Shown: piece by piece, positions 32,976 to 39,390 of the stretch
Layout of the letters: the number at the start of each line of letters is the position of its first letter
Position numbering within the stretch: the stretch's first letter is position 1
Assembly (NCBI GenBank): GCA_017882165.1
Contig: JADGPZ010000010.1
Coordinates: 1-39,390 of the forward strand
Length of the DNA stretch: 39,390 nucleotides
Reading direction: 5' to 3'
From: Candidatus Kapaibacterium sp.
GTDB lineage: Bacteria > Bacteroidota > Ignavibacteria > Palsa-1295
Translations under genes and position numbers: made by a program
Notes under the pieces: model-generated
Seen by the model: the letters and a program-made list of their open reading frames with translations, nothing else
Told to the model about the DNA's origin: nothing
Database searches by the model: none

Positions 32976-35900
32976 TTAGTGGAAGTTCAAGTTTTGGTTC
33001 GTTGCGAAGTATGGACCGGACCGCTTCGAAGTATTGAAGTAGGAGGTGCGTACCTGCGTGACGAACGTGTTGTTTCTCTTCTTGGCCTGCACCCATGCAT
33101 TATTCACCAACTCCCAGAGTTGGCCTGTGATGCTGAGTTTGAAGTGCGTCGAGTCTTGCAGTGCCGGGATGGGCGCGTGGTTCATTGGCACCGGCTGGTT
33201 TCCCGGCACGATGCGGTAATATTCATATTGTCCCATCACGTTCGGCTGCGGCATGCAGGCCAGTATGATTTGCGTAGGTGGACCCGGGAGGGCAACCGCA
33301 TGCTGCCCGCCCAATTGGACATTGTATCCTCCCACTTGTCCACCGTGCGGGCCTGGCGGCGGCGGTGCGGGGTCGTTTTGATTGCGGAGGTTCTGGTTAC
33401 CCATGTTGACCGGCGGAATCGGCTGGGGAAGTCCACTCAGCGAGTCGATCTGCACGGTGTAGCGTGCCTGGAAGGTGCGGTACTTCAGCGAGCCATCGGT
33501 CTGACGCTCCTGCACATCGAACGCCTGGTTCGGCGTGAATCCAAAGAGCACGCGCACGGTGCGGTCCGAAGGAATATTTGTCGCGTTATTATCAGGATCG
33601 GCGTTGATGACAAGCGTGCCCGCCTGATCCGCTGCGGCATCTTCCTGCGTGTAGACGACTGCTGGGTCAGCCGGAGGCTGTGGCTCGCATGGTGTGCCAA
33701 CGTCGACATTCACCGTGAAGCTGCCGGAGACAAGCCCATCGAGCACATTGTACGTGCCCGAGGCAAACCCAGTGACCCATGTCGGATTCGGGAATCCCGC
33801 CGTCACCCACGCACCGGCCTTAAATGAGGCAAGCGTGAAATCACATCCGTTCGGATGATTATGATGACAGCACCAAAAACAAGGATCATCCCACGTTCCG
33901 GTCTTCGGAGCGATATGCAGATTCGCCCAACAGTAGCACCACGCCGCGACTCCGCCGTGAATGTACCAGCCGCGCATTCCGATGGGCGAGGTGCCGCCAC
34001 AGGAAACATTGTTGGCATACTTCAGTAGCGAGAGATCGATTTCGAATCCCGCGCCCGCGCCATATTGCAAGTGCAGCCGTCCGCAAAGATCGAAATCCTT
34101 TGTCCCCGTATTGGCTGATACCGAGAGTCCCATCGCGAACCCAGTGCCGGAATGCGCCTGGTTCGAGATCGAGACGTTGGGCGTTGTCCAGACTCCGACG
34201 TTGTGCAACTCGTTGTTCGTGTTATCCATGAATCCGGTCGGCGGGTTGATGTCGTTGCCGAACATGAGATACTCCGAGCAGTTGATCGCATTGAGCACCG
34301 TGATCGTGTTCAGGTGCGTCGGCTCGCCAAGTTTAAAGTACCATTTGTTTTGCTTCGCATCGACGTGAAGGTGCAGCGCAATGTTATTGCCGCGGACTGC
34401 ATCGCCGCTCGCAACCGGATACTTGAATGTGATCGCTGCCGATAGATCGAAAATCTTATCTGGCGGAACATAACTCACAACAGCCGATCCATACACCGGC
34501 GCGTTCGCACGATCTGTCAACTCTGCGGCAGCCCAGACGTTGAGAGCGAACGAGATGCTCGCCAGTCCACCGCTCTGGCTGAACTGGCCGGAGAGTGTCG
34601 CATCGGCATTGAATGTTTTCGGCGTTGGGCTGGTCCCGATCACACCGACCACTTTGAGTCCGAACGAGATCGTATGGTCCGGCGTGTAAGTCGCGCCGGA
34701 TGCCGTGTCGGATGTCGACGCGTTGGCGTTCGCAATCGTCACGGGCGAGATGGCTGGGAAGTTCGCGACATTCATGTGACTCCACGCGCCTAAGCCGCCA
34801 CCATAGAGCGCGAAACCGGTGAAGATCGGAATTCCGGCGGATGGCGGTAGAATAACTTTTGCGTCAACATACCAGTAACGGAACGTCGTGTTGTTGTTTT
34901 GGTATGCCGTCGAGCCAAACTGCAATCGAGAGGTGATCTGAAGCTTGATCGAGTTGAATGTGGCCTGGATCGTTCCTTTATAGCCCGTGCCATAGGTGGG
35001 GTCTCCGCTATAAAGATGGACGCTTCCATCCAAAGTCACTGCCGCAAGGTGCGCATAAATCGAAATGTCGCTCACCGTCATGCCCTTGTATGCGGGTACG
35101 AACTTGCCATTCGGTTTCGAGATTGCACCAATCACCTCCATCGTCGCCTTGCCGCCGATCTTGTTTTGGTCGAGATTGACGATGACCGTGAATTGCAGTC
35201 CACCTCGCAGTATTTCACCAGGCTGCTTCGTCTCACTGACGTAGCCAATCTTATCGATCGTAATTGGGAAGCCGTGCATCGACTTCGACGGGCTGGCAAA
35301 GGCCCACGTGCCCGGACTAAAGTTGAACACGTTCGAACTCACGTCGTAGCCCATCGTGAGATCCTCGAAGGACATCCCCATCGTCACATCTTTAACCGGC
35401 CCGATGTTCGCGTGCGCCCACTCGAAATCACCGGAGAGGTCCAGATCGAATCGAGTCGAGCCATTGATCTTGAGAGAGAGCGTGGACGTGGGCGCGAGCG
35501 TGAAGGTAGCATCGTGCCAGAGCTTCGCCGTGATTGGTCCGGAAGGATACAGCGCGAAGGTAAAGCCGCTATCCGAGCTGAAGAGTGCTTTGTAGTTGAT
35601 CGCGTTCGGCTCCGTGGTATCCGTCACCGGCAAAACGATGCGGCCCAGGATGGCCGCTTCCGTGACCGATCCATTCAGCAGGATGAGTCTCGCGGTGTCG
35701 ATACTCGCGCCGAGATTCGAGACATTCAACCTCGGGAAATTCAGAATATTGTCAGCGCGGATGGTCCCCGTCAGGCCATCATGATTCAGAATCAGGTTCG
35801 CTGTGCTGATATTAATCTTCTGATTCGGATTGTCGAACGAGCGAAGTTTGTCCGGCAACGAGAGCATGGCGTACTTGATGTAAAAGCCTCGGAACGTCAT

Positions 35901-37961
35901 GTCCGAATCGCCGGAGCAGTTATCCGGAAAGACGATGCCGGTCGGATTGCGGGTGTCGGAGTGATCGTAAGCCATCTGGCTAACATTCAGCTCCGCGCCA
36001 TTGGTGTGGGCGATGGTGCAAGACCCAAGCGTCGCGTTGATGATCCAGTCATTCCAATCCGTTATGACGGTGCTGAAGAGCGAGTGGACTCGCTTCGTCG
36101 GATCGGGATCGGGCAGCGGCACGAGCCACGAACGTGGATAGGCAACATCGATCGCAACCGAAAGCTGCCGGAAGCCATCGCAATCCCACTCGACAAACGT
36201 CCCGCTCGTCGTGTCCATCGCTTTGATGGTGATGACGTAAGTATTGCTTGGATTGATGTTGCCCGTGATCACCTGATCTTCGAGCAAGCCAAGCTTGCCA
36301 GCAGTCGTCTTCGGGCCAGACGGTGTGCATGGCACATCCTCTGCTTTGAATCCGAGCGTATCATTCGCGTCTGGAATGGGAAACGCTGCAACGGCCACCA
36401 GTTCGGCGCCCGTCGGTGTGAACTTCATCTCCGAAATCGCAACCGTGTAGCCCTTGAGATTATTGATGCCGAGCGGCAGCTTCAGCGGCGTGTTCGTCGC
36501 ATTCGCAACTTGTGTGTTCAAATCGAGATTGCCGACCTGCTTCGAGAAGTTCGCGTGGAGCCAGGTATTCAGCTTCTTGACGAGCGACTTTGTCCACGAG
36601 ATATTGCCGACAATATTCAGTCCCCATTTTTTGGGAAGCGCGTCGGGCGTGGCTTCGAGTTGCGTGGTCACTTCGCCGGCATAGACGCGATTGAGCGAAT
36701 CAACACTGAGATTCGTAAACTCGACCGCGATGGGCGTATGCAACCATGTCACGAGAATGGAGCCAGTCCCAACGAGCGTGGTCGTTGTGCCACTCGCGGT
36801 CAGGATCTTCATCGGGAAGGAGCCAACCGTAACCATGCTATCGACGTAGCTCGCGGCGGTGCGCGAGGCTGGACTTGGATTCACAATGACCGGCGGTGGC
36901 GGAGCGTTCGAGCACGCGCTCGCAGGCGGCTGCGGGTTACCAGCGCCAAAATTAACCGGCGGGATAATATGCGGAGCCTCAAAGTTGCCACCAAGCGGTT
37001 GTCCGGGTGATATGGAGTCCTGTCGAGCCAGTAGATGGGGCGCCGGTGGCGGAGGCGGATTCGCTATGCGACCATTCGGTTCACCGCCTCCCATTTGTCT
37101 GCCTCCCGCCATTTGGTTTGTGTCGGCCATCCGATACGCCGGCGGCGTGACCGTGAAGGTAAACGGCTGCGCGTATCCATCGGGATCGCCGACTGGATTG
37201 CCCTGATCGTCGAGCGAGCGGACGGTCCAGATATATTGCGGCACGCGGCCCGGAAGGTCGGTATTCAGTGGCCAGAGGAGTTGTGTCACGCCCGTGACTG
37301 TGCTGTTCAGAATCGGTTGATTGCCGCGATAGGCTTGCATCGGCTGCTGACCGGGCATGACTTCAAACACGAGAACTTGGTACCGCACGCCGTACGGCGG
37401 CTGCGGCGAGAGTGCCGTCCAGCGCAGCGTTGGCCGCTGCGATTGCGTCAGCGCGGATTGATCGAGTGGCAGTAGGAGCGACGGAACTTGATACGATGTG
37501 AGGAAAAACGGCTTGCATATTTCCGTGCCGATCAGGCTCTGCGAGCCGGCAGGATTGAGGATGTCCACGCAAAAGCTGTAATTACCTCCCGGAAGCTGGC
37601 CTGTTTGCACGGCGGTGGTGCGTGCGGTGCCGAGGAAGTCGACGTAGTTGAACGGGATCATGTCCTCGGCATTCCATGTCGAGACGCCCGGCGGGAATGT
37701 CAAGACCGTCATGTTCGCCGTTTTCGTTCGCGCCACCACGTTTCCATCCTTGCTCACTTCAACCTTAAATTTGCCCTGAGTGCTCGCACCCGTGTTCGTC
37801 ACCACAATCGTCGCCGTTGCCTGACGGCGTGCCCAGTTTGCAAGATAGGGATCGGGGCGCGGCGAGACGGTCAGAACCGCGCGAAGCGTTTGAGCATCCG
37901 CGCCGAACGACACTAAGAAGAGACATGCGAGTGCTGCCGCAAGAGTGACGATCCGTTTCAT
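32976..37961 (-). CDS. Giant secreted protein with TANFOR-like N-terminus (1661 residues)
   Basis: I chose the ATG at 37961, which begins a clear signal peptide (MKRIVTLAAALACLFLVSFGADAQ) and lies 20 bp after the upstream gene's stop; the open frame extends 50 codons further. Residues ~25-155 (LRAVLTVSPRPDPYLANWA, VVTNTGAST, LPGGNYSFCVDILNP, EICKPFFLTSY) resemble the TANFOR domain of Bacteroidota surface proteins. A fibronectin/Ig-like unit (~160-270) and a proline-rich stretch (~285-360) follow. Then come about 1000 residues of beta-strand-rich sequence with repeated lipocalin- or barrel-like strand patterns that I cannot assign. A Cys/His cluster lies near residues 1339-1373, and a second proline-rich linker precedes the C-terminal domain. 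There is no T9SS sorting domain. Function unknown. Confidence 0.85.
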   Translation of the reverse strand: MKRIVTLAAALACLFLVSFGADAQTLRAVLTVSPRPDPYLANWARRQATATIVVTNTGASTQGKFKVEVSKDGNVVARTKTANMTVLTFPPGVSTWNAEDMIPFNYVDFLGTARTTAVQTGQLPGGNYSFCVDILNPAGSQSLIGTEICKPFFLTSYQVPSLLLPLDQSALTQSQRPTLRWTALSPQPPYGVRYQVLVFEVMPGQQPMQAYRGNQPILNSTVTGVTQLLWPLNTDLPGRVPQYIWTVRSLDDQGNPVGDPDGYAQPFTFTVTPPAYRMADTNQMAGGRQMGGGEPNGRIANPPPPPAPHLLARQDSISPGQPLGGNFEAPHIIPPVNFGAGNPQPPASACSNAPPPPVIVNPSPASRTAASYVDSMVTVGSFPMKILTASGTTTTLVGTGSILVTWLHTPIAVEFTNLSVDSLNRVYAGEVTTQLEATPDALPKKWGLNIVGNISWTKSLVKKLNTWLHANFSKQVGNLDLNTQVANATNTPLKLPLGINNLKGYTVAISEMKFTPTGAELVAVAAFPIPDANDTLGFKAEDVPCTPSGPKTTAGKLGLLEDQVITGNINPSNTYVITIKAMDTTSGTFVEWDCDGFRQLSVAIDVAYPRSWLVPLPDPDPTKRVHSLFSTVITDWNDWIINATLGSCTIAHTNGAELNVSQMAYDHSDTRNPTGIVFPDNCSGDSDMTFRGFYIKYAMLSLPDKLRSFDNPNQKINISTANLILNHDGLTGTIRADNILNFPRLNVSNLGASIDTARLILLNGSVTEAAILGRIVLPVTDTTEPNAINYKALFSSDSGFTFALYPSGPITAKLWHDATFTLAPTSTLSLKINGSTRFDLDLSGDFEWAHANIGPVKDVTMGMSFEDLTMGYDVSSNVFNFSPGTWAFASPSKSMHGFPITIDKIGYVSETKQPGEILRGGLQFTVIVNLDQNKIGGKATMEVIGAISKPNGKFVPAYKGMTVSDISIYAHLAAVTLDGSVHLYSGDPTYGTGYKGTIQATFNSIKLQITSRLQFGSTAYQNNNTTFRYWYVDAKVILPPSAGIPIFTGFALYGGGLGAWSHMNVANFPAISPVTIANANASTSDTASGATYTPDHTISFGLKVVGVIGTSPTPKTFNADATLSGQFSQSGGLASISFALNVWAAAELTDRANAPVYGSAVVSYVPPDKIFDLSAAITFKYPVASGDAVRGNNIALHLHVDAKQNKWYFKLGEPTHLNTITVLNAINCSEYLMFGNDINPPTGFMDNTNNELHNVGVWTTPNVSISNQAHSGTGFAMGLSVSANTGTKDFDLCGRLHLQYGAGAGFEIDLSLLKYANNVSCGGTSPIGMRGWYIHGGVAAWCYCWANLHIAPKTGTWDDPCFWCCHHNHPNGCDFTLASFKAGAWVTAGFPNPTWVTGFASGTYNVLDGLVSGSFTVNVDVGTPCEPQPPADPAVVYTQEDAAADQAGTLVINADPDNNATNIPSDRTVRVLFGFTPNQAFDVQERQTDGSLKYRTFQARYTVQIDSLSGLPQPIPPVNMGNQNLRNQNDPAPPPPGPHGGQVGGYNVQLGGQHAVALPGPPTQIILACMPQPNVMGQYEYYRIVPGNQPVPMNHAPIPALQDSTHFKLSITGQLWELVNNAWVQAKKRNNTFVTQVRTSYFNTSKRSGPYFATNQNLNFH

Positions 37962-37981
37962 AAGTGTCCCTTTCCCTTGTG

Positions 37982-39390
37982 TTAGAATTGTGCTCCGATC
38001 GAAGACTCGATTAGCGATTCGCGGAATGATTCGCCCGGCCTCGTTCCGCCATACGTAAATCCGGTGGTCGTGCCGGTAATCCGTAGCGTGAGTTGCTTTG
38101 CAATCTGCCATTTCAGGCCAATGCGGAGTTGCCGTTGGATGTCGGGGCTGAATGTTGTACTTGACGTCACAGTCGCGCCTTCGGAATAGGTCCCCTGCAC
38201 CATCGGCGTAAGTTTGCTCTCCAGAAGCGAGTAGTCCATCTCGAGTGTGATCGAATTGATAGTCAGGTCACCAGTCGCAGGAAGATGGTTGAGCAGGTTC
38301 GACGCGATGAGTGTCGTAGATAGTGGGATGGCCGTCCAGGACGCTGAGTATAATGCCTGGATATTCCGCGTGTTGTTCGAAGCCAGCGCGCCGGTAACCG
38401 TGTTGTAATCGTTAAACTCATCGAGCGAGAAGGTCGCGCTGATGCTGTGTGTGCCAGAACTGCCGGTAAGCACATAAGTCGGTGTGACCGAAAAGGAGTT
38501 TGCGACGCTTTGAATCTTGAGCGTGTCGTTCGTCTCGGAATTCCGGACGCCAAAGTTTGCGAACTGCCCGCTGATCGAGAACTTGTCGCTGAATGTCGCA
38601 AGCGCCGTTGCAGAACCAATGATTTGCGTTGAGGTCGCGGCCTTCGTCTGGCTCAGATTATTCACGCGATACCCGAGCGAAGTATTGAGCGCAAGGCCAC
38701 CATCGAAGAGCGCAATGCGCGGCGCGACGAGGAATTCCAGCCGGTCGGGTGTGAGAAATGGATAGCCGGGCGTGACGAATCCCGCGCCGATATACTTGCC
38801 GCTCGTCTTGATGCCCCACGTCTTATTCTTCCAGTCGATTGCAAGCGTTCCGGCAACATCAGCGCGGGTTGAAATTCGTTGTGCCAGAATGGATGATGGC
38901 AGGATTCCTCCAAGGTCGGCGGGCGCTGCATTGACATCCATTGTGAAACCGGAGACGGCAGCTTCGCCCGTAAGTCGCAGTGGATCAGCAATCTGCACGG
39001 CGAAGTTCGCGCTTGCGAGCGCACCTTCCTGCGGAACGGGGAAGGTCGAATCGTTCAAGGGCCGTGCGATCGAACTGGGATCGTCCTTCATCCGAACGAA
39101 ATTGAGTGCGAAGCAACTGGAATCGGGATTGCCAAAGCCGATCTTCGCCATGTAGAGCGTTCGCGCGTATGCGCCTTTGATGCCATGCGCGGAATCCGGC
39201 TCGATGGCGCGCTGCGCGATACCGGTGGATGCCGCCAGTTCGAACTTGCCGGGCGTGAGATCGAAGCCGCCGCCGAAGATTTGCTGGTCGCCCGTCGATA
39301 GCTCGGAGTACATCGGTGTGTGCGTGCCAATATATGCTTTCGCCCATCCGATCTTCGGCGAGATGTTGATGAAGCCGAGATTGTTCAGCG
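37982..39390 (-). CDS. Outer-membrane beta-barrel-like protein (5' end outside window)
   Basis: The frame is open through the right edge; the ATG at 39313 is internal, and the 25 codons before it (FINISPKIGWAKAYIGTH) continue the same pattern. The ~470 visible residues are alternating hydrophobic strands such as IFGGGFDLTPGKFELAAS, WGIKTSGKYIGAGFVTPGYP and LALNTSLGYRVNNLS, and the protein ends in an aromatic C-terminal strand (IESSIGAQF), as in outer-membrane barrels. It resembles a Bacteroidota family with the motif YS(E/K)xxxGxxxFGAGxxLxPGxF that I recall near large TANFOR-type genes. It is the first gene seen of the three-gene unit and might be a secretion or anchoring barrel for the giant protein; that role is inferred. 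Confidence 0.78.
   Translation of the reverse strand, partial: LNNLGFINISPKIGWAKAYIGTHTPMYSELSTGDQQIFGGGFDLTPGKFELAASTGIAQRAIEPDSAHGIKGAYARTLYMAKIGFGNPDSSCFALNFVRMKDDPSSIARPLNDSTFPVPQEGALASANFAVQIADPLRLTGEAAVSGFTMDVNAAPADLGGILPSSILAQRISTRADVAGTLAIDWKNKTWGIKTSGKYIGAGFVTPGYPFLTPDRLEFLVAPRIALFDGGLALNTSLGYRVNNLSQTKAATSTQIIGSATALATFSDKFSISGQFANFGVRNSETNDTLKIQSVANSFSVTPTYVLTGSSGTHSISATFSLDEFNDYNTVTGALASNNTRNIQALYSASWTAIPLSTTLIASNLLNHLPATGDLTINSITLEMDYSLLESKLTPMVQGTYSEGATVTSSTTFSPDIQRQLRIGLKWQIAKQLTLRITGTTTGFTYGGTRPGESFRESLIESSIGAQF

Noticed and set aside
34899-37010. 703-codon plus-strand frame opposite the giant protein
   Set aside because: Very Arg/Ile-rich antisense shadow typical of GC-rich coding DNA; the minus strand has a signal peptide and TANFOR-like domain.

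Overview
The window looks like a chromosomal segment of a moderately GC-rich bacterium of the Bacteroidota/Chlorobiota (FCB) group, probably a Kapabacteria- or Ignavibacteria-like lineage. The grounds are: five secreted proteins end in type IX secretion (T9SS) sorting domains; a TTG-N18-TAnnTTTG promoter of Bacteroidota type is visible; Shine-Dalgarno sites are mostly absent; and there are many ISYQG-type surface proteins, ASH/choice-of-anchor domains and kelch, delta-60 and BNR propellers. The phylum placement is inferred from gene content. No rRNA, tRNA, CRISPR array, transposase or phage module was seen.

Layout, left to right. 1-2508 (+) is the 3' part of a secreted GH172/DUF2961 glycosidase-like protein with a T9SS tail; it converges on an orphan sensor histidine kinase (2513-4150, -). 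4151-5086 is a non-coding stretch rich in palindromes and ends in a 46-bp perfect palindrome that probably terminates the kelch-repeat surface protein (5087-6544, -). Next come an ABC-2 exporter pair (6780-9010, -) with its own promoter and a DEAD-box RNA helicase (9064-10335, -). On the plus strand follow a second ISYQG surface protein (10414-11922), a small membrane protein (11965-12447), a 97-bp inverted-repeat element, and a delta-60-repeat T9SS cargo (12597-14549). On the minus strand are an Asp-box propeller T9SS cargo (14551-16623), two tandem paralogous T9SS cargo genes (16959-20260) and metG (20315-22477).

The middle-right part holds a thioredoxin-fold lipoprotein without cysteines, a small membrane protein, yidD, an L-lysine epsilon-aminotransferase, a large ISYQG fibre protein with fourteen full 17-residue repeats and an S74 self-cleaving chaperone, an unrecognised helical protein, and an MsbA-like ABC exporter. 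The right end (30834-39390, -) is a tight three-gene set reading right to left: an outer-membrane beta-barrel (cut by the window edge), a 1661-residue secreted protein with a TANFOR-like N-terminus, and a fibronectin-III-like repeat protein. I know of no assigned function for this arrangement, and it is the best candidate here for an undescribed surface system.

Taken together, roughly half the coding capacity makes exported or surface proteins, while metG, yidD, the helicase and lysine aminotransferase are ordinary cellular genes scattered among them. A second theme is small repeats: palindromes and 7-8 nt tandem repeats occur between genes and, unusually, in frame at two places inside metG.
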